Notes: generated by a model not told the origin, from the sequence alone. Shown: positions 18,129 to 26,513, counted from the first letter of the stretch. The stretch is 64,000 nt of DNA from Rhodocyclaceae bacterium (GCA_030824115.1 JAVBYI010000014.1:1-64000), one strand, 5' to 3'. Numbers and translations are program-made.

Positions 18129-18806
18129 TTAGCGACTGCCCGAGCGCGCGTTCTGGCTGGCTTTTTGTTCAACAGCGAAAACCGCTGCCTCGACCCGCGA
18201 AGTCAGGTTGAGTTTGGCCAGGATATGGCGCACATGCAGCTTCACCGTGTCGTGGCTGATATCGAGGTGGCGTGCAATCGCCTTGTTCGACAGCCCCTGG
18301 GCAAGGTATTCGAGAATCTCGCGCTCACGCGTCGTGAGATGCTGGAAAGCATCGGCCTTGGGCGATTGCCCTCCCCCCTGCAGCAAGTGCACGAGCTTCA
18401 GGGTCATTGCCGGCGCCACCACCGTTTCACCACGCACCGCACGCTGTACGGCATCGACGACATCATCCGGTTCCATGTCCTTGAGCAGATAGCCCTGCGC
18501 ACCGGCGCTCATCGCGCTGGCCAGATCGTCTTCGGCATCGCTCACGGTCAGCACCAGCACCGGCCCGCGCCAACCCTCGGCACGCATCTGGCGCAACAAA
18601 GCCAAGCCGCCATGCGGCGGCATGTTGAGGTCGGTGATCACCACATCGGGGGCAGCGGTCTTGAGGAGCTGCAGCGCCTCGTCACCATTGCCGGCGATAC
18701 CGGCAACCTTGATCGCCCCACGCTGTTCAAGCAGTTCGGCGAGTCCCTTACGGAACAGCGTATGGTCATCGACGAGCATGACGCGGATTTGTGGGGCTGA
18801 TGTCAT
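18129..18806 (-). CDS. NarL/FixJ-family response regulator
   Basis: The 225 residues have a receiver domain (MLVDDHTLFRKGLAELL, phospho-acceptor Asp in DVVITDLNMPPHGG, conserved Thr and Lys in VLTVSD and GYLLKDM) and a LuxR-type helix-turn-helix (LTTREREILEYLAQGLSNKAIARHL). It overlaps the histidine kinase by four bases (ATGA), so the two form one signalling pair. The targets are unknown. It is convergent with the GGDEF-EAL gene, eight bases away. Confidence 0.94.
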   Translation of the reverse strand: MTSAPQIRVMLVDDHTLFRKGLAELLEQRGAIKVAGIAGNGDEALQLLKTAAPDVVITDLNMPPHGGLALLRQMRAEGWRGPVLVLTVSDAEDDLASAMSAGAQGYLLKDMEPDDVVDAVQRAVRGETVVAPAMTLKLVHLLQGGGQSPKADAFQHLTTREREILEYLAQGLSNKAIARHLDISHDTVKLHVRHILAKLNLTSRVEAAVFAVEQKASQNARSGSR

Positions 18807-20080
18807 GACGTGACTCGCTGGCCGGTTGGGCTGATGGCAGGAAAGGTCAGGCGGACGCGAAAACCGCCGGCGGGCAGATTGGCCACTTCGACGCGGCCAC
18901 CGATCAAACGGGCACGTTCGCGCATGATCGACAGCCCGAAGTGATCACGCAGGTGGGGGTGCTCCTCGAAACCGCCGGTGCGGTTGGCAATGGCAAAGAA
19001 GCCCTGCCCGCCGCGTCCGTTGTCATCGACCGTGACCAGATAGTGGTCGCCTGCGCCGACCAGCGACAGCCGCGCCGCGGTGGCCTGGGAATGGCGCCCG
19101 ACATTGGCCAAGGCTTCCTGAACGATGAAGAAGACCTGTGCCTCCTGATCCAGGGTCAGGCGCAGATCCGCCACCAGATTCTGATATTCGAGCGCAATGC
19201 CGGTGCGGTCCCGGAAATCCTGCGCGAGCCGCGGCAAGGCCTGCTGCAAGCCCATCGGGTCCATGCGATTGCGGAACTGCGAAAGCAACTGGCGCAACTG
19301 GCCATAAGCCTCATCGAGTGCCTGCCCCACATCATTGGCATATTTGCCGGCACCGTCGTCACCCGCGCTACCTCGATCACGCAGCGCATCCTGTAGCAGC
19401 GCCATGCGCATCTTCATGTAGGCCAGCGTCTGGGCCAACGAATCATGCACCTCGGCGGCCATCATCTGCCGCTCATTCATCAGCGTGATGCGCAGGTTCT
19501 CGCGCTTCAGACGGGCATTTTCGAGCGCCATGCCAAGGTGCTCGCTGATCGAGCGGAACAGTAAGGCCACTTCTTCCGGCAACTCGAAACGCTCCGGCAG
19601 AAACAGGTTGTAGGTGCCCTGCAGCTTGCCGCCATGTTGCAGCGGCACGACCACCATCGCCTGACAGCCCTCGTCAAAATACGAATGATGCGTACGCAAG
19701 GCGCACTCGTGAAGATCAATCTCGTAGCGCGAATGGTTGTCGGCAATCGCATTGCCGCACTGGCCACAATCAATCGGTACCAGCCGTTCGCGCTCCACCA
19801 GTTCAGGCGGCAGACCGCGCGCAGCGACGAGGCGCAGATGCTTGCCATCCGCCGTCACCACACGCACCGCACCGGCATTGGCCTTGGTCAGCTTGAGCAT
19901 GGTGCCGAGGAAGCGGCCGAGCAACTCCTCAACATCGTCCTCGTCGGCCAGGCTCGCTGATACGGCGGAAAAAATGTCGAGCGCCAGCAGCCGCGAGTGT
20001 TCTTCGCTATCGACTTCCGGCACGGCCGGACGCATCGCTGCAGGGGTTTCCATCAGCACGTTTTTCTCCTCTGTCGCCAT
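18803..20080 (-). CDS. NarX/NreB-like sensor histidine kinase with Cys-rich GAF domain
   Basis: The 425 residues have no membrane helix. A GAF domain (about 30-185) is followed by a HisKA_3 dimerisation helix with the phospho-His in MMAAEVHDSLAQTLAYMK and a HATPase domain (VDDNGRGGQGF). The GAF region carries four cysteines at 105, 108, 126 and 139 (C-x2-C-x17-C-x12-C), which might bind a metal or Fe-S cluster. The frame extends to 20110, but ATG 20080 avoids overlap with the NUDIX stop at 20092; ATG 20053 is another option. It is coupled to the response regulator that follows. Confidence 0.88.
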   Translation of the reverse strand: MATEEKNVLMETPAAMRPAVPEVDSEEHSRLLALDIFSAVSASLADEDDVEELLGRFLGTMLKLTKANAGAVRVVTADGKHLRLVAARGLPPELVERERLVPIDCGQCGNAIADNHSRYEIDLHECALRTHHSYFDEGCQAMVVVPLQHGGKLQGTYNLFLPERFELPEEVALLFRSISEHLGMALENARLKRENLRITLMNERQMMAAEVHDSLAQTLAYMKMRMALLQDALRDRGSAGDDGAGKYANDVGQALDEAYGQLRQLLSQFRNRMDPMGLQQALPRLAQDFRDRTGIALEYQNLVADLRLTLDQEAQVFFIVQEALANVGRHSQATAARLSLVGAGDHYLVTVDDNGRGGQGFFAIANRTGGFEEHPHLRDHFGLSIMRERARLIGGRVEVANLPAGGFRVRLTFPAISPTGQRVTS

Positions 20081-20091
20081 TGTACCTAGCG

Positions 20092-20664
20092 CTAGAGCGG
20101 CAACGGCCACTCGCCCGACAGGGTCTTCTCCGCCCAGACCAGCGCACTGATGGTCTTGCCATCAGTGATTTCGCCATCGCGAACCGCCAGCATGGCATCG
20201 GCAATACTCAGTTCAACGATCTCGAGAATCTCGTCGTGATCCGGGCTCTCACCGATGAAACTCAATCCCTGCGCCCAGAAAATTTCAATGCGTTCGTCGG
20301 CGTAACCGATCGCCGGATGCACGGTGCCGAGATGGCGCCACAACTTGGCGCGATAGCCGGTCTCCTCGCGCAATTCGCGCTTGGCGGTATCGAGGATGTG
20401 TTCGCCTGCATCGATTTTGCCCGCCGGCAGTTCAAGCATCACGCGCCGCAGCGGATAGCGGAACTGGCGTTCAAACAGCAGCTTGCCGTTATCCAGCACG
20501 GCGATGACCACGACCGCGCCGGGGTGGCGAATGATTTCGCGCGTCGACTCGGTACCGTTCGGTAGGCGCACCTTGTCGGCATACACCTTGAGCAAACGAC
20601 CATCGAAGACCTGCGTGCTTTCGAGGGTTTCCTCGATGAACTCGCTCTCACTCATCCTGTCCAT
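20092..20664 (-). CDS. NUDIX hydrolase, ADP-ribose pyrophosphatase type
   Basis: About 190 residues contain the NUDIX box within LPAGKIDAGEHILDTAKREL followed by REETGY, preceded by the N-terminal strand VYADKVRLPNG typical of ADP-ribose pyrophosphatases. It probably hydrolyses ADP-ribose or a similar nucleoside diphosphate. Starts at 20664 (MDRMSES) and 20655 are both possible, and neither has a clear ribosome site. It lies upstream of and in the same direction as the two-component pair and is divergent from the SOR-like gene. Confidence 0.86.
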   Translation of the reverse strand: MDRMSESEFIEETLESTQVFDGRLLKVYADKVRLPNGTESTREIIRHPGAVVVIAVLDNGKLLFERQFRYPLRRVMLELPAGKIDAGEHILDTAKRELREETGYRAKLWRHLGTVHPAIGYADERIEIFWAQGLSFIGESPDHDEILEIVELSIADAMLAVRDGEITDGKTISALVWAEKTLSGEWPLPL

Positions 20665-20689
20665 AATTTTTGTAGGGTTTTGATTTGTC

Positions 20690-20717
20690 TTGAACTCTAC
20701 CAGAACACGCTTATATA
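20690..20717 (+). promoter_or_regulatory. Candidate sigma70 promoter for the SOR-like gene
   Basis: TTGAAC at 20690-20695 and TATATA at 20712-20717 are separated by 16 bases, and an ACAGGAGA ribosome site follows before the ATG at 20763. The match is moderate. TATAGA at 20714 with an 18-base spacer is an alternative. Confidence 0.45.
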
Positions 20718-20762
20718 GAAAGCACAACAACACACCATCCCCACCCCGAACAGGAGATTCCC

Positions 20763-21215
20763 ATGGCCTTCATTCCCGGTTTCGAAAGCGACGGTGTTGT
20801 CACCGTCAATCGCGTCATTCTCAAGCCGAAATACAGTGTCGAGGATCTTGAGGAGCGTGTTGCCATGCTCTGCGAGAACGTCAAGACTTATCACTCGGAG
20901 ACTGGCTTTGTCGGTGGCATGGTCGTGCTCAACAGTGGGATGGTATCCAATGAAGGGAGCACGGTCGGTCAGGCTGTCGACAGCCCGATGAAGGATCGTG
21001 AGGCGCTGATCATCACCTTCTGGAATTCTTTCGCGGAACATGAAGCTTCGCACCGTAGCGACACCTTCCAGCCCCTGTTCCAGCAAGTGCTGGAACTCTG
21101 CGAGAACGGCAACGAAGAAATTGCCTACAAGATGCTCTGGTCTGGCCAAGCCTACAGCAAGGCCGAGGCGATCGAGGCGCGGGCGGCCAAGGAAAAATAT
21201 TTAGAAGTCACCTGA
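20763..21215 (+). CDS. Short protein resembling sulfur oxygenase reductase (SOR)
   Basis: The 150 residues do not match a family I can name with certainty, but the order of conserved residues recalls the first half of archaeal sulfur oxygenase reductase. There is a cysteine (C37) followed after seven residues by His and then GFVGG, matching the Cys31...HPGFVG block. A TFW motif (85-87) precedes HEASH (His93, His97), matching the iron ligands His86-x3-His90 of SOR. A second Cys (113) and Glu118/119 sit near where SOR has Cys101/104 and Glu114. The fold would be a dimeric alpha/beta barrel. The SOR sequence is from memory. A general ABM-like monooxygenase fold remains possible. Confidence 0.5.
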   Translation: MAFIPGFESDGVVTVNRVILKPKYSVEDLEERVAMLCENVKTYHSETGFVGGMVVLNSGMVSNEGSTVGQAVDSPMKDREALIITFWNSFAEHEASHRSDTFQPLFQQVLELCENGNEEIAYKMLWSGQAYSKAEAIEARAAKEKYLEVT

Positions 21216-21218
21216 AAT

Positions 21219-21238
21219 GTCGGCGCTGGCGAGACGGC
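21219..21238 (+). repeat. Dispersed GTCGGCGCTGGC element (intergenic)
   Basis: GTCGGCGCTGGCGAGACGGC starts three bases after the stop of the SOR-like gene, with AAAT and AA flanks, directly before the shared terminator hairpin. Confidence 0.92.
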
Positions 21239-21245
21239 AATAAAA

Positions 21246-21269
21246 AGGCCGCCCTTTGGGGGGCGGCCT
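21246..21269. terminator. Bidirectional hairpin terminator
   Basis: AGGCCGCCC pairs perfectly with GGGCGGCCT across a six-base loop. A run of As on the left serves the minus strand (thiolase) and TGTTCT on the right serves the SOR-like gene. Confidence 0.82.
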
Positions 21270-21291
21270 GTTCTGATGCGAATCTACTCGA

Positions 21292-22476
21292 TCAGATGCG
21301 TTCCCAAATTGTCGTAATGCCCTGACCGCCGCCGATACACATGGTGGCCATACCGTAGCGCTTGCTGGTACGGATCATCTCGTGCAGCAGCTTGGTAACG
21401 ATCACGCCGCCGGTCGCACCGACCGGGTGGCCGATGGCGATGGCGCCGCCATTCGGGTTGGTCTTGACCGGATCAAGGCCGAGGCCGCGCGCCACAGCGA
21501 TTGACTGTGCAGCAAACGCTTCGTTCGACTCGATGATATCCATCTGGTCGAGCGTCAGGCCGGCCTTCTGCAGGGCAACCTTGGATGAGGGGATCGGGCC
21601 TTCGCCCATCACGTCGTTCGGCACACCGGCAATCGCGTAGGCGACAAGACGGGCGATCGGCTTGTGGCCGCCAGCAGCGGCCTTGGCAGCATCGGCCAGC
21701 ACCAGGAAGGCGGCTGCATCGTTGATGCCGGAAGCGTTACCGGCGGTCACCGTGCCATCCTTCTTGAAGGCGGGCTTCATCTTGGCCAGCGATTCCATCG
21801 TGGTGGTCGGCTTGAGATGCTCGTCGGTATCGAACACGACATCACCCTTGCGGGTCTTCATGGTGATCGGCACGATCTGCGACTTGAAGTAGCCGGCAAC
21901 CTGGGCAGCGGCGGCACGCTTCTGCGATTCGACGGCAAACGCATCCTGCTCTTCACGGCTGATGCCCCACTTGGTGGCCAGATTTTCGGCGGTGATACCC
22001 ATGTGGCCGACACCAAATGGGTCAGTCAGCACGGCGACCATCATGTCAATGGCTTGCGTATCGCCCATGCGTGCGCCAGAACGCAGTGCCGGCAGCATGT
22101 AACCACCGCGCGACATGACTTCGACACCACCACCGATGGCGAAATCGGCATCGCCGAGCATGATCGCCTGCGCCGAACTAACCATTGCCTGCATCGCGGA
22201 ACCGCACAGACGGTTAACCGCGAACACGGTCGAGTCCATCGTCATGCCGCCCTGAATGGTGGCGACGCGGGACACATACGGGTAGCGCGAGTCGGTCGGG
22301 ATACAGTTGCCGACGGTAGCGAAGGTAACCTGCTTGGGATCGACACCGGCACGCTCGATGGCGGCCTTGACCACCATACCCCCCAGTTCGGACGGCTCAA
22401 GACTGCTCAGCCCCCCCCCAAAGGCACCCACGGCAGAACGTACGGCACTCAGTGCAACAATTTCTTTATTGGACAT
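21292..22476 (-). CDS. Acetyl-CoA C-acetyltransferase (thiolase)
   Basis: The 394 residues form a complete thiolase. The nucleophilic Cys is in VNRLCGSAMQ, and NEAFAAQ, GGAIAIGHPVGATGG and CIGGGQGI supply the remaining catalytic residues. It condenses or cleaves acetoacetyl-CoA or a 3-ketoacyl-CoA. It could serve polyhydroxybutyrate synthesis (PhaA/BktB) or beta-oxidation; no phaB or phaC is nearby, so the direction is open. AGGAG precedes the ATG. It is transcribed alone and convergent with the SOR-like gene. Confidence 0.94.
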   Translation of the reverse strand: MSNKEIVALSAVRSAVGAFGGGLSSLEPSELGGMVVKAAIERAGVDPKQVTFATVGNCIPTDSRYPYVSRVATIQGGMTMDSTVFAVNRLCGSAMQAMVSSAQAIMLGDADFAIGGGVEVMSRGGYMLPALRSGARMGDTQAIDMMVAVLTDPFGVGHMGITAENLATKWGISREEQDAFAVESQKRAAAAQVAGYFKSQIVPITMKTRKGDVVFDTDEHLKPTTTMESLAKMKPAFKKDGTVTAGNASGINDAAAFLVLADAAKAAAGGHKPIARLVAYAIAGVPNDVMGEGPIPSSKVALQKAGLTLDQMDIIESNEAFAAQSIAVARGLGLDPVKTNPNGGAIAIGHPVGATGGVIVTKLLHEMIRTSKRYGMATMCIGGGQGITTIWERI

Positions 22477-22518
22477 TTTCCACTCCTGTTATTAGTAACG
22501 CATCAACAAAACGACGCC

Positions 22519-23457
22519 TCATGAACCTACCCAGCTGGCCAGCGTCAGCAGCACCAGCAGGAGCAAACACAGTACGAGCGCACGCCACACGAGACCGATG
22601 GCACTTTGCAGATGATCAATATCGGCTTCATCGCCCATGCCCAGTTCGGGCCGCTCCTCGACGCCAATGGCTTCGGGCAGGGGCTGTCCCAACTTGACAC
22701 CCAGCGCACCGCCACCACTCGCCAGGAGTATGCCGGCGGCCGCATCGTGCCATTGTTGTGCCTGGGTGCGCCAGCAGTAGATCGCATCCTCAAAGTCGCC
22801 GACAATCGCAAAGGTCACCGCAGTCAGGCGCGCCGGCAGCCAGTCGAGAAACTCGAAGGCCTGACGTGAAAACTCGCCAAAGGCATCGCGCGGGATGACA
22901 AAGCCTGATTCCGGCGTAGCCGGTGCTGCCTCCCGCTGATTCATCGCAACGCTCAGGCGATACAGCAGCGCACCCGCCGGTCCCAGCAGCATGAACCAGA
23001 ACAAAGGCGCAAACACATGACGATGCGACGCAAGAATTCCATCCTCAATGGTCAGCCGGACGATTTCCGAGGCACTCAGGCGCGAGCTTTCACGCCCGGT
23101 CCAGGCATGAAACAGGGTACGGGCACGCTCGATCTCACCGGCCCGCAGCGCCAGATGGATATTGGTAAAAAAATGGCTGAACTGGCGAAAGCCCATGAGG
23201 AAATACAGCATCGCCACCGAGAACAGCAGGGTCAGCACGGCATGCAGCATGTCCAGGCCGATCTGCACGCCCAGCACACACAGGGTGGGGACGGCCACGC
23301 CGACACCCCAGGCCGTCACGCCATGACGACGCTCGCCACCATTGAACTGTCGCTCGAGAAAGCGGGCATAGGCATCCAGCCACTCTTGCACACGCGCAGC
23401 GGGCGCGGCTTTCAACTGCTCGATGACGAGGACGACAAAAATACTGAGGAATGTCAT
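22519..23457 (-). CDS. CobD/CbiB-like (AmpE-related) membrane protein
   Basis: The 312 residues have membrane segments near the N-terminus (about 3-14), around 50-90, near 165-185, and a strongly hydrophobic C-terminal anchor. VGDFEDAIYCWRTQA and GQPLPEAIGVEERPELG recall CobD/CbiB family members found in Betaproteobacteria. CbiB proper joins aminopropanol to cobyric acid. Whether this divergent version does so is doubtful, since no other aerobic cobalamin gene is adjacent. It precedes the thiolase by 42 bp in the same direction. Confidence 0.72.
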   Translation of the reverse strand: MTFLSIFVVLVIEQLKAAPAARVQEWLDAYARFLERQFNGGERRHGVTAWGVGVAVPTLCVLGVQIGLDMLHAVLTLLFSVAMLYFLMGFRQFSHFFTNIHLALRAGEIERARTLFHAWTGRESSRLSASEIVRLTIEDGILASHRHVFAPLFWFMLLGPAGALLYRLSVAMNQREAAPATPESGFVIPRDAFGEFSRQAFEFLDWLPARLTAVTFAIVGDFEDAIYCWRTQAQQWHDAAAGILLASGGGALGVKLGQPLPEAIGVEERPELGMGDEADIDHLQSAIGLVWRALVLCLLLLVLLTLASWVGS

Positions 23458-23507
23458 GAACGAAGGGGAATTATGGGCAAAACCCTAGCCCAGCGAAGAT
23501 AGCACAC

Positions 23508-24104
23508 TCACGTACCGGCATGACTAGGCCCCAGGAGGCTCTGACGCAGGCTGACAAACATCCCCGCTGTCGCTCCCCAGATGAAATAGTTGCGCCAGGG
23601 CACGGCCCAGTAGTGACGTAGCTGCCCCTGATACTCCCGGGCCTCGCGGCGATAATTAGTCGCATCCAGAAAAAAGGCGAGTGGCGGCTCAAACACCTCG
23701 GCCACCTCGAAATCGTCCAGTTGCAGATTGAGCGGCGGCGCCACCAGGCCCAATACTGGCGTCACGCGAAAGCCAGTACTCGTCCAGTATTCCGGCAGCA
23801 CCGCCAGCACGGACACCTGCTCGGACAGAATGCCCACCTCCTCGCGACTCTCGCGCAATGCGGTATCGACCGCGCTGCTGTCCGTCGGCTCGCAACGTCC
23901 GCCCGGAAAGCTGATCTGGCCGGCATGGTCGCGCAAATGGGCGGTGCGCAGTGTCAGCAGCACGGACAGACCGGCCGGACGATCAACCACTGGGATCAGC
24001 ACCGCAGCGGCGGTGGCCTCCCCTGCTTGCGGCAACTCCTCAACCTGCTGCATCGGATACAGGTTCAAACAGCGCTCACGCAGCCAGTCGGCAGTCCATT
24101 CCAT
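23508..24104 (-). CDS. NUDIX hydrolase, CoA pyrophosphatase (NudL/YeaB-like)
   Basis: The 198 residues carry the NUDIX box as GGRCEPTDSSAVDTALRE followed by SREEVG, preceded by the LLTLRTAHLRDHAGQISFPG block typical of CoA diphosphatases. It likely cleaves CoA to 4'-phosphopantetheine and 3',5'-ADP. Length matches the family. It follows the aspartic protease gene by six bases, so the two are probably co-transcribed. Confidence 0.88.
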   Translation of the reverse strand: MEWTADWLRERCLNLYPMQQVEELPQAGEATAAAVLIPVVDRPAGLSVLLTLRTAHLRDHAGQISFPGGRCEPTDSSAVDTALRESREEVGILSEQVSVLAVLPEYWTSTGFRVTPVLGLVAPPLNLQLDDFEVAEVFEPPLAFFLDATNYRREAREYQGQLRHYWAVPWRNYFIWGATAGMFVSLRQSLLGPSHAGT

Positions 24105-24110
24105 AGGCCA

Positions 24111-24764
24111 TCAATAGCGCTGCGTCAGGGTCATCGACTGACCGTCGCGCCGAATATCCATGCGATTGAGAAAGCTCATGCCCAGCAGGACGACGGGCAT
24201 ATCCTGCTCATGCACCGTGGCATCGATATTCGACAAAGCGATGCCACCGATTTTCACGCTGTTCAGCTTCACCTTCCAGACGCGTGCCTGGCCATTGGCC
24301 GTCTGCGTGATGCCCGGCGTCCCCTTGTGCGGATCAATGCCCGCCCGTCGCGCATCGGCCGCCCCGAGCGCAATATAGGTTGCCCCGGTATCGACCAGAA
24401 AGCGCATCGACGACCCGTTGATGCTGCCCTGAGTGATGTAGTGACCGCCGCTATCCGCCATCAGGGTCAATACCGGCTTCTCGGCGCTTGCCGAGGACAC
24501 CACGCTCTGACCGATCTGGATGCGACGCGACTTGCCGTCCACCTCGAACAACGCCGCCCCCGATTCGATCGCCAGCAGTTTGACGCCCTCGCCAGTCTTG
24601 GCCCCGACGGCCAGCGTCTGGCGCTTGCCGCCATCGATCACCACCAGCGCCTTGCCGGGCAGCAAGCCCACCAGCGCGATATCCGCAGCCTGAGCCGCCA
24701 TGCCGCAAATAGCCAGCATCGCGGCGCTACAATGTTTCAACGACAATACGCACTGTTTAGCCAT
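24111..24764 (-). CDS. Retropepsin-like aspartic protease (TIGR02281 type)
   Basis: The 217 residues from ATG 24764 begin with a signal peptide (MAKQCVLSLKHCSAAMLAI...AQA), so the protein is exported or membrane-tethered. The active-site motif FLVDTGATYIALG and the later VVLLGMSFLNRM mark a single-lobed clan AA aspartic protease that should work as a dimer. Physiological substrates are unknown. Its start codon shares a CATG palindrome with the start of the divergent amidotransferase gene; an internal ATG at 24719 would give a much shorter signal. Confidence 0.84.
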   Translation of the reverse strand: MAKQCVLSLKHCSAAMLAICGMAAQAADIALVGLLPGKALVVIDGGKRQTLAVGAKTGEGVKLLAIESGAALFEVDGKSRRIQIGQSVVSSASAEKPVLTLMADSGGHYITQGSINGSSMRFLVDTGATYIALGAADARRAGIDPHKGTPGITQTANGQARVWKVKLNSVKIGGIALSNIDATVHEQDMPVVLLGMSFLNRMDIRRDGQSMTLTQRY

Positions 24765-25458
24765 GAAACCCATTGCCATCTTTCGTCACAGTCCAGGGGA
24801 AGGTCCCGGCTATTTTGCCACTTTCCTCGAACGCCACGGCATTCCCACACAGTTGATTTGCATCGATGCCGACGAATCTCCGCCGGCCACGCCAGAGGCC
24901 TTCTCCGGCCTGTGCTTCATGGGCGGGCCGATGAGCGTCAACGACGACCTGCCCTGGCTGCCGCCACTTTTCGAACTGATACGCCGTGCCGTCAGTGCCG
25001 ACATTCCGGTCATTGGCCACTGCCTCGGCGGCCAGTTGATGAGCAAGGCGCTCGGCGGCGTGGTGACGAAAAACCCGGTCAAGGAAATCGGCTGGGGACA
25101 GGTCACTGTTACCGATCCGGTGGCACAGGACTGGTTTGGTGACATCGAAAGCTTCGAAGCCTTCCACTGGCATGGCGAAACCTTCAGCATCCCGGCCGGT
25201 GCCACACGCATCCTGAAAAGTGCCTACTGCGAGAATCAGGCCTTCATCATGGGTTCTCACCTCGGCATGCAATGCCACGTCGAAATGACCGCAGCCATGA
25301 TCCGCCTCTGGTGCCGCCAATGGGCCGACGAGTGTGCGGCCGCCAGCGCCTCGGTGCTGACGCCGGCACAGATGAATGAACGCATTGAGGAACGGCTGAC
25401 GGCAATGCGCGTCGCCGCTGACCGGCTCTACACGCGCTGGATAGCAGCGCTCAAGTAA
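24763..25458 (+). CDS. Class I glutamine amidotransferase-like protein (GMP synthase-like)
   Basis: The 231 residues have the GATase1 nucleophile elbow GHCLGGQLM (Cys) and the FHWHGETF segment that supplies the His. No synthetase domain is attached, so it is a stand-alone amidotransferase-like protein of the YfeJ/GuaA-N type; the acceptor is unknown. The start at 24763 fits MKPIAIFRHS; a TACAAT hexamer sits 29 bases upstream, inside the divergent gene. A dispersed repeat begins two bases after its stop. Confidence 0.87.
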   Translation: MKPIAIFRHSPGEGPGYFATFLERHGIPTQLICIDADESPPATPEAFSGLCFMGGPMSVNDDLPWLPPLFELIRRAVSADIPVIGHCLGGQLMSKALGGVVTKNPVKEIGWGQVTVTDPVAQDWFGDIESFEAFHWHGETFSIPAGATRILKSAYCENQAFIMGSHLGMQCHVEMTAAMIRLWCRQWADECAAASASVLTPAQMNERIEERLTAMRVAADRLYTRWIAALK

Positions 25459-25460
25459 AA

Positions 25461-25480
25461 GTCGGCGCTGGCGGGACGGC
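25461..25480 (+). repeat. Dispersed GTCGGCGCTGGC element filling a convergent gap
   Basis: GTCGGCGCTGGCGGGACGGC, with AA on both sides, makes up nearly the whole 24-bp space between the stop of the amidotransferase gene (25458) and the stop of yajQ (25483). Confidence 0.94.
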
Positions 25481-25482
25481 AA

Positions 25483-25977
25483 TTAGTCCCTGAAGTTGCC
25501 GTAGTTGAGCGGAAAATCGGTGATCGACTTTTTCACCAGTGCAATCGCCGCTTGCAAGTCGTCACGCTTGGCGCCGGTGACGCGCACGGCCTCGCCCTGA
25601 ATCGCCGCCTGCACCTTGGTCTTGCTGTCCTTGATGAGCTTGACGATCTTCTTCGCCAATTCCTGATCGATGCCGCTCTTGATCTTCAGTTCCTGCTTGG
25701 TTTTGTTGCCGGAGATGGTTTGCACCGCACCGATGTCGAGGCGCTTGGTGCTCTCGTGCTCCTTCTTCTCCATCTCGGGAAAGAGGATGTCCTTGATCTG
25801 GCCGAGCTGGAAGTCGGAATCGCCGTGCAGCGTAATCAGCTTGTCCTTCTCGTTCAGTTCAGCCTTGGCGCTGGTGCCCTTGAAGTCGTAGCGGTTGCCG
25901 ATCTGACGTCCCGCCACATCCACCGCATTCTTCAGGGCGACGAGATCGGCTTCGGAAGTGATGTCGAATGAAGGCAT
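25483..25977 (-). CDS. yajQ: YajQ-family nucleotide-binding protein
   Basis: The 164 residues match the whole YajQ family: MPSFDITSEADLVALKNAVD at the start, NRYDFKG, and the duplicated ferredoxin-like halves ending with DLQAAIALVKKSITDFPLNYGNFRD. Some members bind cyclic di-GMP and act as transcription co-regulators. That fits the many c-di-GMP enzymes here but is not shown for this one. It is the last gene of the leftward arg-DUF2788-ppnP run. Confidence 0.93.
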   Translation of the reverse strand: MPSFDITSEADLVALKNAVDVAGRQIGNRYDFKGTSAKAELNEKDKLITLHGDSDFQLGQIKDILFPEMEKKEHESTKRLDIGAVQTISGNKTKQELKIKSGIDQELAKKIVKLIKDSKTKVQAAIQGEAVRVTGAKRDDLQAAIALVKKSITDFPLNYGNFRD

Positions 25978-25989
25978 AGCGTACTCCGC

Positions 25990-26301
25990 TTATCCGAAGT
26001 GGCAGACGTAGTGATAAGGCTCACCCGTCACTTCGATATCGAAGGACGAGTTGCCGGGTACGTTAAAGCTTTGACCCGCGCTACAGCTTTTCCAGTCCTC
26101 GCCCTTGAGCTTGTAGCGACAGGTACCGGCCACAGTCTCCATGATTTCCGGGGCACCGGTATTGAAGGTCAGCGTGGCTGGCAGAATCACGCCAACGCTC
26201 TTCTTGGTGCCATCAGCGAACTGGACTGTATGGCTGACACACTTGCCATCAAAATAGACGTTGGCCTTTTTGATGACGGATACGTTTTCAAACAGTGACA
26301 T
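25990..26301 (-). CDS. ppnP: Pyrimidine/purine nucleoside phosphorylase (DUF1255)
   Basis: This 103-residue single cupin domain matches PpnP/YaiE in full: [35 protein letters not shown], and the C-terminal YHYVCHFG. It performs phosphorolysis of several nucleosides. ATG 26301 (MSLFENV) is chosen over the longer frame from 26316. It follows DUF2788 by two bases and precedes yajQ by 12. Confidence 0.9.
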   Translation of the reverse strand: MSLFENVSVIKKANVYFDGKCVSHTVQFADGTKKSVGVILPATLTFNTGAPEIMETVAGTCRYKLKGEDWKSCSAGQSFNVPGNSSFDIEVTGEPYHYVCHFG

Positions 26302-26303
26302 GA

Positions 26304-26513
26304 TCAGATTCCCCACATTTTCTCGATGATGGTCTTAGCGACAAAACCCAGCATGCCGAACGCCAGGACGAAAAACAGCGCAAACGTACCAACCTTGCCT
26401 GCCTTCGAGCGATAGGCGAGTTCGCCGATGATGAAGAGCATGTAAAGCATGAAGGCCCCGAGGCCAAACGTCATGCCGAAATTCGCCACCTGCGCTTCGG
26501 TAAAGCCGAACAT
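26304..26513 (-). CDS. DUF2788 small membrane protein
   Basis: The 69 residues contain two transmembrane helices (about 13-31 and 41-60) with a basic loop, RSKAGK, between them. The pattern matches DUF2788, a small protein of unknown role in Beta- and Gammaproteobacteria. The ATG begins at the base after the argG stop. Confidence 0.82.
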   Translation of the reverse strand: MFGFTEAQVANFGMTFGLGAFMLYMLFIIGELAYRSKAGKVGTFALFFVLAFGMLGFVAKTIIEKMWGI

